Source: Thalassotalea sp. LPB0316
Lineage (GTDB): Bacteria; Pseudomonadota; Gammaproteobacteria; Enterobacterales; Alteromonadaceae
Reading direction: 5' to 3'
Length of the DNA: 64,000 nucleotides
NCBI RefSeq assembly: GCF_014898095.1
Contig: NZ_CP062946.1
Span: 3,162,001 to 3,226,000, forward strand
This document shows positions 26,623-35,887 of the stretch, in pieces. Each line of letters opens with the position of its first letter. Positions within the stretch are counted from its first letter, which is position 1. The translations under genes and the position numbers were made by a program. Below the pieces are notes generated by a model. That model was not told where the DNA came from and did no database searches. It saw only the letters and a list, made by a program, of their open reading frames with translations.

Positions 26623-28773
26623 ATGTTCAAAAACCTATTTTTTCAAGCCAAAGCAATACCAGAGCTGTCATCTCAACTGGATGCAGACATTCCACGCTAT
26701 CCGCCATTTCTGAAGGGGTTGCCTGCTGCGTCACCCGAGGATTTGCAGTCCACACAAGACGAGCTAATTGCCAAACTGCGCCAGGTACTTGGCTTCAACC
26801 AGCGTGATTTTCAAAGGTTAATTCAGCCCTGCATTGATCATCTGGCTGCTTATGTCCACTTGCTGCCAGCTTCTGAGCATCATCATCACAGTGGTGCGGG
26901 TGGTTTATTACGTCATTCGTTGGAAGTTGCTTTCTGGGCGGCACAAGCTGCTGAAGGGATCATCTTCGTTGCCAGTGGCACTCCAGTTGAGAAAAAAGAG
27001 CTTGAACCAAGGTGGCGTGTTGCGGCGGCATTAGGCGGTTTGTTCCATGATATTGGTAAGCCTGTTTCAGACTTGTCCATCACAGACGAAGATGGATGCT
27101 ATCAGTGGAACCCATTTTTAGAAACCTTATCCCAGTGGGCCACTAATAACCGCATTGAACGCTATTTCATTCGCTGGCGCGACGGACGGTGCAAGCGGCA
27201 CGAGCAATTTTCAATTCTGGTTTTAAACCGGGTGATGACACCTGAGTTGCTCGCCTGGTTAACCCAACCGGGCCCTGAAATTTTGCAAGCCATGCTGGAA
27301 GCAATTGGCAATACCGATCCAGAGCATGTCCTGTCTAAACTGGTCATTGAAGCTGACCAAACCAGTGTACAGCGAGACCTGAAAGCTCAACGAATTTCCG
27401 TTGACGACAATGCCCTTGGTGTCCCAGTCGAACGCTATCTACTTGATGCTATGAGGCGATTGCTTGCCAGTTCCCAGTGGTTGGTCAATCAGCGAGATGC
27501 CAGAGTTTGGATACGAAAATCGAATCAATCAACCCATCTTTACCTGGTTTGGAAAAGCGCGGCTAAGGAAATCATTGAGCTGTTGGCCAAAGACAAGATA
27601 CCTGGCATTCCAAGAGATCCCGATACCCTTGCGGACATCCTCATTGAGCGAGGATTGGCCACTAAATCCGCCTCAAATGAGCGATATGAAAGCTTTGCCC
27701 CTGAAGTGCTGATCAAAGACGGCAAGCCAATCTGGCTACCCATGCTGCATATATCTGAGGCCGATTTATTGTTCAGCTCGAATGTACCAAGTGGTGTGAC
27801 ACTGTTTAACAAATCTGAGTGGGAAGCAACGCAGCAAACACAAGCAGAACCTCAGAGTCGTTCCAGTGAGCATCCAGACTTACCTGAAGCGTCATCATCA
27901 ATTGAACTCAATAATTCGACTGAGTCGCCATCGACAAAACCGTCCGAACAAGATGATGAACTTCGTCATGCCAGTGATGTTAGTACCCCCCAGGCAACTG
28001 AAAATGCCCCAGGTGATGAATGCGAAAAGCCTAACAATTCATATGATGGCGCTATCTCAAATAACGTAAACCAGCAAGATGCAGAGGCATTGAATCTCCC
28101 TGAATCTTTGGCGTGGTTCCCAGAGGCCAGCAGTGCGTTGATTATGGTTGGTGAACAGCTTCTGATCCGCTATCCCGATGCCGTAAGACCTTGGTGTGCA
28201 CCCCGAAAACTGCTTGCTGAACTCAGTCGGTTAGATTGGCTTGAACTAGATCCGGCAAACCCGACGCGTAAAGCCAGAACTGTGACTACAAATGATGGAG
28301 TTCAGGAGCAAGGGTTACTGCTGAAGGTATCGATTTCTAAAGGGCTAACTGCACTGATAGACCTTTCCAAACAAGACGCAGAATCAGTGACAGCAATTCA
28401 GAACAAAGAGGCTTCACAGCGTCCGAGTCGAATTAATATAACCAATGCCCAAGCAAAAGAGCCCGCCACAAGAGCGGAGCGTAAGCAAAAGCCGATTGCG
28501 GCCAATGCGAACTCAAGTACAGACCCCAAACACGCGCAGCGGCAACAGATGGTTAGTTTTGTGAAAGATTTGCCCATCTTACTGACCGATGGCGATTACC
28601 CAGACGTGGATCATAGTGCCGATGGTATTCGCGTCACGATTCAAACCTTACGCCAAGTCGCCAATGCACATGGCATTCCAGCCGGACAGCTGCTTCGGGG
28701 GATCTCGGCCAGTGACCAATGCCAGTTTGATGAGGGGGAAACGGTTCTGTTTACCGCTCACGCTGAACGTTAA
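26623..28773 (+). CDS. traI: Conjugative relaxase TraI (MOBH)
   Basis: Nicks oriT and leads the transferred strand; in this family it also supports rolling-circle replication of the excised element. The 716-residue protein has the MOBH/TraI_2 N-terminal domain with an HD-type metal site (HHHHSGAGGLLRHSLE near residue 87 and FHDIGKPVSD near 140), a variable acidic, low-complexity linker (about 405-480) and a C-terminal TraI_2_C winged domain. It starts the traI-traD operon and is followed by traD after 48 bases. Confidence 0.96.
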   Translation: MFKNLFFQAKAIPELSSQLDADIPRYPPFLKGLPAASPEDLQSTQDELIAKLRQVLGFNQRDFQRLIQPCIDHLAAYVHLLPASEHHHHSGAGGLLRHSLEVAFWAAQAAEGIIFVASGTPVEKKELEPRWRVAAALGGLFHDIGKPVSDLSITDEDGCYQWNPFLETLSQWATNNRIERYFIRWRDGRCKRHEQFSILVLNRVMTPELLAWLTQPGPEILQAMLEAIGNTDPEHVLSKLVIEADQTSVQRDLKAQRISVDDNALGVPVERYLLDAMRRLLASSQWLVNQRDARVWIRKSNQSTHLYLVWKSAAKEIIELLAKDKIPGIPRDPDTLADILIERGLATKSASNERYESFAPEVLIKDGKPIWLPMLHISEADLLFSSNVPSGVTLFNKSEWEATQQTQAEPQSRSSEHPDLPEASSSIELNNSTESPSTKPSEQDDELRHASDVSTPQATENAPGDECEKPNNSYDGAISNNVNQQDAEALNLPESLAWFPEASSALIMVGEQLLIRYPDAVRPWCAPRKLLAELSRLDWLELDPANPTRKARTVTTNDGVQEQGLLLKVSISKGLTALIDLSKQDAESVTAIQNKEASQRPSRINITNAQAKEPATRAERKQKPIAANANSSTDPKHAQRQQMVSFVKDLPILLTDGDYPDVDHSADGIRVTIQTLRQVANAHGIPAGQLLRGISASDQCQFDEGETVLFTAHAER

Positions 28774-28821
28774 TCCATTTGATATTAATCGGATTGCAAA
28801 CGGTTATTTTGCGGAGCATGA

Positions 28822-30642
28822 ATGAAAGAAAACGCATACGAGATGCCTTGGCGCACGAACTATGAAGCCATGGCAGCAGCAGGTTGGCTGGTCGGAGCAA
28901 CTGGGGCAATTGCCGCAGAAATGCTGACTGAGCTACCACCTGAGCCATTTTGGTGGATGACAGGGATTTCCTCGGGCATGGCGTTGTATCGCCTGCCTGA
29001 GGCTTATCGCCTTTATAAGTTGCAGATGGGGCTAAAAGGCAAACCATTGGCATTTATGGCGCTGTCGCATTTGCAAAAGGTAATGGCAAAACATCCTGAT
29101 GAATTGTGGTTAGGTTATGGCTTTGAGTGGGACCAACGCCATGCCCAACGCGCTTATGAAATCCTAAAGCGGGATAAGCAAACCTTGCTTAACCAAGGTC
29201 ACGGCAAGCAAATGGGTTCGACCTGGATTCATGGTGTCGAGCCCAAAGAAGAAGATGTGTACCAGCCAGTTGGTCACACTGAGGGGCATACCTTAATAGT
29301 TGGTACGACCGGTGCCGGAAAAACCCGATGCTTTGATGCGATGATCACCCAGGCCATTTTGCGCAATGAAGCCGTGATTATTATTGACCCCAAGGGCGAC
29401 AAAGAACTTAAGGATAATGCGCAGCGAGCCTGTATTGCCGCCGGTAGTCCTGAGCGCTTTGTGTATTTTCATCCGGGTTTTCCAGAGCATTCAGTACGTC
29501 TTAATCCCTTGAGGAACTTTAACCGGGGTACTGAAATTGCCAGCCGAATTGCGGCATTAATCCCATCTGAAACCGGTGCTGATCCATTTAAAGCCTTTGG
29601 TCAAATGGCACTGAATAACATAGTGCAAGGTCTGTTGCTTACGTCACAACGTCCTGATCTGAAAACACTGAGACGATTCTTGGAAGGTGGCCCAGAAGGC
29701 TTGGTAGTAAAAGCCGTCACGGCCTGGGGGGAGCAGGTGTATCCGAACTTTAGTGTGGAGATCAAGCGCTTTACCGAAAAGGCCAATACCTTGGCTAAAC
29801 AAGCTATGGCGATGCTGCTTTTCTACTACGAACGCATTCAGCCCGTTGCCGCCAATACTGATTTAGAGGGGCTATTGAGTATGTTTGAGCATGACAGAAC
29901 CCACTATTCAAAGATGGTGGCCTCATTGATGCCGGTGCTCAATATGCTCACATCAAGTGAACTAGGTCCATTGCTATCACCGATTGCAAACGATGTGGAT
30001 GACAGCCGGTTAATTACGGATTCTGGCCGTATTATCAACAATGCCCAAGTGGCCTATATCGGGTTGGATTCATTGACCGACGCCATGGTTGGCAGCGCCA
30101 TTGGTTCGTTGCTTTTATCCGATCTCACCGCCGTGGCCGGTGACCGCTATAACTATGGTGTTGAAAATCGTCCCGTAAATATCTTCATCGATGAGGCGGC
30201 TGAAGTCGTCAACGATCCCTTCATTCAACTGCTCAACAAAGGCCGTGGCGCAAAAATGCGTTGTGTTATTGCTACTCAGACCTTTGCTGACTTTGCAGCT
30301 CGTACAGGCAGTGAAGCTAAGGCTCGCCAGGTGTTAGGTAACATCAACAACTTGATAGCCCTTCGGGTGATGGACGCCGAAACGCAGCAGTACATTACTG
30401 ACAATCTGCCTAAGACTCGGTTGCAGTACATCATGCAAACTCAAGGTATGTCGTCCAACTCGGACAGCCCCGCGTTGTTTACCGGCAATCATGGCGAACG
30501 CTTGATGGAGGAAGAAGGCGATATGTTTCCACCGCAGTTATTAGGCCAGCTTCCCAACCTGGAGTACATCGCCAAGCTTTCAGGTGGCCGCGTGATCAAA
30601 GGCCGCATTCCTATTTTAACCAGCGCTACACAGGCAGCATAA
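28822..30642 (+). CDS. traD: Type IV coupling protein TraD
   Basis: Hexameric inner-membrane ATPase that brings the relaxosome to the mating pore. The 606-residue protein has two N-terminal membrane stretches (residues about 12-55), Walker A GTTGAGKTRCFDAM (about 158-171), Walker B VNIFIDEAAEVV (about 452-463) and the TraG/VirD4 segment GRGAKMRCVIATQTFADFAA. It overlaps no neighbour, and the next gene follows within ten bases. Confidence 0.96.
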   Translation: MKENAYEMPWRTNYEAMAAAGWLVGATGAIAAEMLTELPPEPFWWMTGISSGMALYRLPEAYRLYKLQMGLKGKPLAFMALSHLQKVMAKHPDELWLGYGFEWDQRHAQRAYEILKRDKQTLLNQGHGKQMGSTWIHGVEPKEEDVYQPVGHTEGHTLIVGTTGAGKTRCFDAMITQAILRNEAVIIIDPKGDKELKDNAQRACIAAGSPERFVYFHPGFPEHSVRLNPLRNFNRGTEIASRIAALIPSETGADPFKAFGQMALNNIVQGLLLTSQRPDLKTLRRFLEGGPEGLVVKAVTAWGEQVYPNFSVEIKRFTEKANTLAKQAMAMLLFYYERIQPVAANTDLEGLLSMFEHDRTHYSKMVASLMPVLNMLTSSELGPLLSPIANDVDDSRLITDSGRIINNAQVAYIGLDSLTDAMVGSAIGSLLLSDLTAVAGDRYNYGVENRPVNIFIDEAAEVVNDPFIQLLNKGRGAKMRCVIATQTFADFAARTGSEAKARQVLGNINNLIALRVMDAETQQYITDNLPKTRLQYIMQTQGMSSNSDSPALFTGNHGERLMEEEGDMFPPQLLGQLPNLEYIAKLSGGRVIKGRIPILTSATQAA

Positions 30643-30651
30643 GGAGTCTGT

Positions 30652-31212
30652 ATGCATCATTCTGTCTGTCTGAAAATGACAACACTTACCAGTAAAGAAA
30701 TGCTCGCTCAGTGGCAGCAACATAACCCCCAGTTCAAGGAAACCTTAAGACTGCTTGAAACCGACTGGCCTCATGCTTTGGCCTCGGTGTATTGCTTGGC
30801 GGACTACTTAACGGATGCGTTCACGTTAGATGGCCATTCCATCTTTGATTTGTGTCTTTGTAATGGCTTGGGCAGTTATGAAGAAGTTAGTTGTGATGAT
30901 GACAGTGTACGCCTGTGGCATTTCATTGAGGCGCTGACCTGGACTGCCGCCAGTGCTTTAACGGGGATTCGCCTGCGTGATCCTGACCATTTCGAATGGG
31001 CCGCCGTGGATGGTGTGTATTTCTACTCCTGGATTCGTAATCGTCCAAATCGGATGGCGTATCTGGCTGAAGGACGCATCGATGTGCGTTATGTCAGTGG
31101 TCATACGACGACAAAGCGGCTTCAACAAGTGATTAAAGCCCGGATTATGACGCCAACCGTTGCAGCCATGCTGGCCCGAGTAGAAGAGGATGTTTGGCAT
31201 GAGCAAGCATAA
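30652..31212 (+). CDS. traJ: Conjugation-associated protein after traD (TraJ position)
   Basis: This 186-residue soluble protein lies between traD and the DUF4400 gene, the slot called traJ in SXT/R391 annotations; the symbol rests on that position. Features are a helical N-terminus (MLAQWQQHNPQFKETLRLLE), a Cys- and acid-rich segment (FDLCLCNGLGSYEEVSCDDD) and a basic C-terminal half. The start at 30652 has GGAG six bases upstream. No catalytic motif is visible. Confidence 0.6.
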   Translation: MHHSVCLKMTTLTSKEMLAQWQQHNPQFKETLRLLETDWPHALASVYCLADYLTDAFTLDGHSIFDLCLCNGLGSYEEVSCDDDSVRLWHFIEALTWTAASALTGIRLRDPDHFEWAAVDGVYFYSWIRNRPNRMAYLAEGRIDVRYVSGHTTTKRLQQVIKARIMTPTVAAMLARVEEDVWHEQA

Positions 31213-31834
31213 GTCGGTTTGGCTGCTGTGTCTGGCACTGATGCTGGAGATTATTGCCATTGGCGTGTTAGTGCCCGGTGATTGGACTGGCCGGGTCATT
31301 AGTAAAGAGAAGCAGATGATCCAAAATCAATTGGGCGCACAAACGAGCTATTGGATTGGTCAAACTAGCCATGGCTGGTATCAATCATGGGTTGTGGATA
31401 CGCAGATGGAGCAATCTGTGCGTGATTTTCTAATCCCCACTGAAGAGCAGCGACTGCGCTCTAAAGGGATGGAGAACATGGGAGGCTTTTGGTTTGTCTG
31501 GGTAGAAGACCGTATTCAGGCATTTTTTGATGTGTTGTACCAAGTGTTCACTCGATTTGCTTTACTGATGGTCTGGTTGCCCTTTGCGCTTATTCTCATG
31601 TTACCGGCGTTGTGGGATGGCTTAATGACCTGGAAGATTAAGAAGACAACCTTTGATTTTTCGAGCCCTATCATTCACCGCTACAGCATGATTATCCTGG
31701 GCTCAGGTGTCATTTTGCTGTTTATGGGATTGTTCGCCCCGCTGGCTATTCCTCCTGTGGTGTTACCGTCGATGATCATCGGTTTGGCGTTGATGGCGGG
31801 GTTGGCGTTAAGTCACTTGCAGAAGAAGATATGA
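31199..31834 (+). CDS. DUF4400-type membrane protein (s043 position)
   Basis: A 211-residue integral membrane protein with four predicted helices: residues about 5-25, 105-130, 155-175 and 180-200. DUF4400 proteins are standard members of MOBH-type conjugation systems, sited just after the coupling protein; the function is not established. The start at 31199 has AGAGGA eight bases upstream and overlaps the previous gene by 14 bases. It is the last gene before the insertion hotspot ahead of traL. Confidence 0.75.
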   Translation: MSKHKSVWLLCLALMLEIIAIGVLVPGDWTGRVISKEKQMIQNQLGAQTSYWIGQTSHGWYQSWVVDTQMEQSVRDFLIPTEEQRLRSKGMENMGGFWFVWVEDRIQAFFDVLYQVFTRFALLMVWLPFALILMLPALWDGLMTWKIKKTTFDFSSPIIHRYSMIILGSGVILLFMGLFAPLAIPPVVLPSMIIGLALMAGLALSHLQKKI

Positions 31835-31852
31835 GGCCCATCAGGCCTCATC
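31830..31852 (+). terminator. Hairpin at the end of the traI-traD operon
   Basis: GATGAGGCC and GGCCTCATC are perfect 9-base arms with a five-base loop overlapping the stop codon of the DUF4400 gene. The following T tract is short, so termination may be partial; it also faces the end of the convergent cargo gene. Confidence 0.55.
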
Positions 31853-31860
31853 TTGTAGAG

Positions 31861-32448
31861 CTAAAACCTTACGCCTACGGTATTGCCATTCTCGTCTTCC
31901 GCTGGCAAATGATAAGTATCAATAAGGTGACCTTGAAGCCAAATATATTGCGGCATCCAAAACGAGTACTGTCGTATAAGAGCCAATACTTCTTTCAGCG
32001 GTTTGTTTGCATGAGGCTCGGCAAGACGAAAGTACATGAATGAGCAATAATCTCGAAAATACTCATGAAGCTCTGAATCCGATAGCGTTTCTTTTAGTAG
32101 CCTGTTTTGCTCATCGTCCTCGTCAGGGGAATTGACATAAATTTCAAATAGCTGCTTTTCAGTAAGCATTTCCAAGAAGTGGTCTTCAATTAAAACCCCA
32201 TCACTGGTATCGACATCCATACCATCTTTGACATCAAAAGCCATGACACATCCTGAAGATAATGCCACTTCTGATGGTTTCAGTACGTCATTAGCTTGTA
32301 CAACCTGATTCCAATGATTAAAACCAGCAGTTACTGCAATTTCATCGAGTGCTTGAGTGTGTGGAATAGATTTTTCACGTTTAAGCTTTCGTGCTTTTTG
32401 CTTTAAACGTTCAACCGTGTCAGAGGAAATGATTTTAGTAATTTGCAT
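31861..32448 (-). CDS. Unknown cargo protein between the DUF4400 gene and traL
   Basis: A 195-residue soluble protein transcribed against the transfer genes. Residues 1-60 (MQITKIISSDTVERLKQKAR, then IPHTQALDEIAVTAGFNHWN) resemble a short helical domain found at the start of many plasmid-borne proteins; the rest is acidic with an ELHEYFRDYCSFMYFRLAEP stretch. No function is known to me. The start at 32448 is set by AGGAG five bases upstream; an in-frame 32481 lacks an RBS. It is a lone gene with its own promoter region, in the position where SXT-family elements carry cargo. Confidence 0.7.
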   Translation of the reverse strand: MQITKIISSDTVERLKQKARKLKREKSIPHTQALDEIAVTAGFNHWNQVVQANDVLKPSEVALSSGCVMAFDVKDGMDVDTSDGVLIEDHFLEMLTEKQLFEIYVNSPDEDDEQNRLLKETLSDSELHEYFRDYCSFMYFRLAEPHANKPLKEVLALIRQYSFWMPQYIWLQGHLIDTYHLPAEDENGNTVGVRF

Positions 32449-32736
32449 TGAGTTTCTCCTATTAGCGAATACGGTGCCCACTGCCGAGGTCGCAGAAAAA
32501 ACCTAAGCAAAAAATAAATTTGATATGCATGTCGTCCCGTCCGGGTTTGCTAAAGTGGGCAGCTGGTCTCGACACGACCAATATCCCCATCATATCAACC
32601 GCATCAAAAAGATCAATTGTTAGTATTGTCTGAGTAGAACCCTCAAAACCTTCAAGAATTCGGCATCTAGCTGACCACTGAACCTGCCAATCCCAAGGCA
32701 TCCTTCACTTCTCAATTCAAACAACGAGGAGTGACT
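32449..32736. other. Intergenic region upstream of traL
   Basis: Holds the divergent start regions of the cargo gene and traL. Apart from the traL RBS hairpin I see no gene; the stretch should contain a promoter for the traL operon, reported to be under SetCD control in this family. Confidence 0.5.
32706..32733 (+). promoter_or_regulatory. RBS-sequestering hairpin before traL
   Basis: CACTTCTC pairs with GAGGAGTG over eight bases (one U-G) around a 12-base loop; the 3' arm is the traL ribosome binding site and ends three bases before the ATG. Confidence 0.6.
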
Positions 32737-33018
32737 ATGGAACCTGTGAGTATTCCATCCTATATCGATGACCCGCCGCACTTCCTGCTTTGGAGTGCCG
32801 ATGAGATGGCTCCCATTCTGTTGGGGCTAGTGATCGGCATTTTTACCGGTAATGCCTTGGTTTTATGCCTGTTGGGGTTGGTGACAACCAAGCTCTATCG
32901 GCGTTTTCGTGATGGTCGTCCAGATGGTTTTATTCTTCACGCCATCTACTGGGCTGGACTGTTGCCAACCAAAGCCAAGACGATCCCTAACCCATTTATC
33001 AGGAGCTATCTGCCGTGA
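32737..33018 (+). CDS. traL: Mating-pore protein TraL
   Basis: Small inner-membrane protein of F-type type IV secretion, equivalent to VirB3. The 93-residue product has the TraL signature start (IPSYIDDPPHFLLWSADE) and a hydrophobic hairpin (residues about 25-60). The ATG at 32737 is six bases after GAGGA; an in-frame GTG at 32731 overlaps the RBS. First gene of traL-E-K-B-V-A, overlapping traE by four bases. Confidence 0.95.
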   Translation: MEPVSIPSYIDDPPHFLLWSADEMAPILLGLVIGIFTGNALVLCLLGLVTTKLYRRFRDGRPDGFILHAIYWAGLLPTKAKTIPNPFIRSYLP

Positions 33019-33641
33019 AGTTCGACGTATTTTTAAAATCATGGCAAGGCACGCAATTAGAGAACCGATGGCAACGGTTCCTGATTGCGGTGCTGGTGCT
33101 ATCTAATTTGCTGCTTGCGGTAGCGGCATTTTCTCGCAATACCGTGGTAGCCATTCAACCACCAACTTTGTCTGAACCGGCTGAAGTGTCACGAAACCAA
33201 GCCACTCAACCTTACCTTGAATCCTGGGGACTCTACCTGGCTGAGCTTATGGGTAACGTGACGCCAGGTAATGTGTCTTTCATCCGGGTTGCCATTGAGC
33301 CGCTACTTTCTCCAGCGGTGTACCAGCAAGTGGTCGATGCACTGGAGATTCAGGCAAGACAAATCCGCGAAGACCGGGTCACGCTCAAATTCCAACCCAG
33401 ACAAGTGGAGTATGAGTATGAAACCGGCCATGTCTTTGTGACCGGTTATTCCTTGGTTTCTGGGCCATCTGGAGATGAGCAGCGCCAAACTCGCACCTAT
33501 GAGTTTGACATCGATATTGAGCAATACCGTCCAAAACTTAGCTGGATGGATACGTATGAGGGGCAAGCTAGAACGAAGCGCGTTCGTGAAAAGTTGACCC
33601 AAGAGCAAAACCGGAGGGTGAATGATGCGAACCAAAATTAG
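33015..33641 (+). CDS. traE: Mating-pore protein TraE
   Basis: VirB5-like or inner-membrane pilus assembly factor of F-type systems. The 208-residue product has one N-terminal membrane segment (WQRFLIAVLVLSNLLLAVAA, residues about 16-35) and a periplasmic domain. Starts with GTG, overlaps the traL stop, and its end overlaps traK, indicating translational coupling in the operon. Confidence 0.93.
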   Translation: MKFDVFLKSWQGTQLENRWQRFLIAVLVLSNLLLAVAAFSRNTVVAIQPPTLSEPAEVSRNQATQPYLESWGLYLAELMGNVTPGNVSFIRVAIEPLLSPAVYQQVVDALEIQARQIREDRVTLKFQPRQVEYEYETGHVFVTGYSLVSGPSGDEQRQTRTYEFDIDIEQYRPKLSWMDTYEGQARTKRVREKLTQEQNRRVNDANQN

Positions 33642-34521
33642 TCGATGGATGACACCAAGCTTAATCGCAATGAGCTTGAGTGGCGTCCTTTTATCTCAAG
33701 CGTCGTATGCAGACGTGGAATTGCCGATTGTGCCAGCCAGTGTGATGAAGCAGTCTGCTACTGCAAATCCACCGACTCAAACCAATACGGCTTCAACGGA
33801 TGTGCCAACAACGCTAATGATGACACCGGGGGTTAATGAACTGATCCCTGTAGCACTTGGCCATCTGAATCGGATTGTGACGCCGTTTGAATCGCCTCAG
33901 GTGAGAACAACCAGTGATGCTCAGACGCAAATCAAGGGGAATGTTGTATATGTGGCCACGGACAAAGAATCACCGGTTTCACTTTACATCACTCCGCCTG
34001 GTCAGGAAGCGCCCGCATTATCAGTCACCTTAGTGCCTCGTCGTATTCCACCGCGTGAAATCACCTTAGCTATTGATGGTCAGCAGTGGCCTATTAAGGG
34101 CGTCGTGAACCGAAAAGCCGCCACTTGGGAAACGGCTCAGCCATACGTCGATAGCTTACGTGATTTACTCAGACGCCTTGCACTAAATGAGTTACCACAA
34201 GGCTATGACATCCGTTTGGCTGGCCAAACTGACACAAGCCCGAAATGTTTTCAGCCGGGCTTAAAGTTTGGTTTTAAGCAGGGGCAAATTGTGTCGGGAC
34301 ATTACTTCACCGTCTATGTAGGACTGGTTGAAAGCTTTGCCGATGAGCCGATAGAAGCCAGTGAATTAGCCTGCCATGCACCGGATATAGTGGCAAGCGC
34401 CTACTGGCCTCGCAATATCTTGTTACCGGGTGAAAAGACTGAGTTGTATGTGGTTGTTCGCAATCATCGTGAAGAAGCGGTGGAAAGTCAGCGACCTTCG
34501 CTTCTTGTGGGAGGTGAATAA
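33622..34521 (+). CDS. traK: Mating-pore protein TraK
   Basis: Secreted F-type secretin-like component (VirB9 equivalent) that with TraV and TraB forms the outer-membrane core. The 299-residue precursor has a signal peptide (residues 1-30, ending SQASYA) and a beta-rich mature domain. Two adjacent ATGs at 33622 and 33625 follow GGAGGG; either may start translation. Confidence 0.93.
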   Translation: MMRTKISRWMTPSLIAMSLSGVLLSQASYADVELPIVPASVMKQSATANPPTQTNTASTDVPTTLMMTPGVNELIPVALGHLNRIVTPFESPQVRTTSDAQTQIKGNVVYVATDKESPVSLYITPPGQEAPALSVTLVPRRIPPREITLAIDGQQWPIKGVVNRKAATWETAQPYVDSLRDLLRRLALNELPQGYDIRLAGQTDTSPKCFQPGLKFGFKQGQIVSGHYFTVYVGLVESFADEPIEASELACHAPDIVASAYWPRNILLPGEKTELYVVVRNHREEAVESQRPSLLVGGE

Positions 34522-34523
34522 CG

Positions 34524-35813
34524 ATGAAAGCACAATGGGAACAAATGAGCCCGAACATGAAGCGGGGCCTATCGGTTGCCGGTATTGCTGGTGGTCTCAT
34601 TCTTATGGTGATGGTGTTTTCACCTAATCCTGACGATGGCTCAAGTAGTCGGAACCGACAGGAAACAATTCGGCACATTCTTACGGATACCAATACTCGT
34701 GATGTTGGGGTCGATAGTTTGGCTGCGAACGTAAAACTACTCAGTGAGCGCAATGAACAGTTACGTCGTGAAGTTGAGCGCTTGCGTCGTGACGTCGATT
34801 CAGGACGGCTAAGCCCAGATTCGCCTTCTATACCAAGTGAAGTCAATGCGGAGCTGGCCCGCCTTAGAGCGGAACTTGATGATTTTCACGCTGGAGGTGA
34901 TGCAGCAGTTGAAGGCACAAATAGCCGTTTTGAAGTGCCTTTATCTGCCATGGAATTGCCTAAAGAAGAAAAGCCACTGCCGTCTAACCCAGACGACTAT
35001 TTTGCCAATGCGCCGCTGCCTGATCCGCTCTATCAGCAGCCAGCAAATGGCCAAGGTACACGAGCTCGGGATGTTCCATTGCCGCCAATCACGATTCGTA
35101 TGATTGAGCCTGAAGTGGTTGTCGAACCAGAGGTTGTTGTGCAAGAAGCGCCGCCTTTGTATCTACCGGCGGGCAGCATCATCTCGGGTACTTTGATCAC
35201 AGGTTTGGATGCACCTACTCACGAGTCCGCAAGACGCGAGCCTTTTCCTGCATTGCTGAGGATTCAAAAGGAAGCCATTTTACCCAATCGATTTAGAGCG
35301 GATATCAAAGAGTGTTTCTTGATCGCCGCAGGTTACGGTGATTTGAGCTCTGAGCGTGCTTATTTGCGAGGCGAGACCATTTCATGTGTGAGAGAAGATG
35401 GTGGCGTCATTGAAACACGACTGGATTCTTATGCCGTGGGTGAAGACGGCAAAGCCGGTATTCGTGGCCGATTAGTGTCGAAACAAGGCCAACTGGTGGC
35501 CAAATCAATGATGGCCGGATTCCTTCAGGGTTTGGCAGGCGCATTTGATGTAAATCCTGTGCCGACGATTCAGACGGGTAATGCCGGTGATACTCAGTTG
35601 TACCAGCAAGTCATGAGCCAAGAAGCATTACAGGGCGCTGCGATTAAAGGCACAGGTAAAGCATTGGATCGAGTGGCCAAGTTCTATTTGGACATGGCTG
35701 AAAATATGTTCCCAGTTATAGAGGTAGACGCTGCAAGGAAAATTGAAGTCATAGTCACTCGTGGTGCCTCGTTGTCGTTGGCCACTTCGCAAGGGGGAGG
35801 TGCAAGAAGATGA
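34524..35813 (+). CDS. traB: Mating-pore protein TraB
   Basis: VirB10-like protein spanning inner and outer membranes. The 429-residue sequence has one membrane helix (residues about 12-32), a coiled coil (KLLSERNEQLRREVERLRRD, about 68-90), a Pro-rich linker with PLPDP and PEVVVEPEVVVQ repeats, and a C-terminal VirB10 barrel (AGSIISGTLITGLDAP; FLIAAGYGDLSSERAYLRGE). Intact; overlaps the long frame in front of traV. Confidence 0.95.
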   Translation: MKAQWEQMSPNMKRGLSVAGIAGGLILMVMVFSPNPDDGSSSRNRQETIRHILTDTNTRDVGVDSLAANVKLLSERNEQLRREVERLRRDVDSGRLSPDSPSIPSEVNAELARLRAELDDFHAGGDAAVEGTNSRFEVPLSAMELPKEEKPLPSNPDDYFANAPLPDPLYQQPANGQGTRARDVPLPPITIRMIEPEVVVEPEVVVQEAPPLYLPAGSIISGTLITGLDAPTHESARREPFPALLRIQKEAILPNRFRADIKECFLIAAGYGDLSSERAYLRGETISCVREDGGVIETRLDSYAVGEDGKAGIRGRLVSKQGQLVAKSMMAGFLQGLAGAFDVNPVPTIQTGNAGDTQLYQQVMSQEALQGAAIKGTGKALDRVAKFYLDMAENMFPVIEVDAARKIEVIVTRGASLSLATSQGGGARR

Positions 35814-35887
35814 AAAAATTCTGCATGTTGCTAACCGATCGAAGTCCGTTTCAGACAATAAGATGTGTATCCAGAGGAGAGTTAACC

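Noticed and set aside
26583..26807. 74-codon ORF overlapping the start of traI
   Set aside because: Shares DNA with the conserved traI N-terminus in another frame and starts inside the RBS hairpin.
34307..34846. 179-codon minus-strand ORF across traK and traB
   Set aside because: Antisense to two well-identified transfer genes, Arg/Ser-rich as typical for shadow frames.
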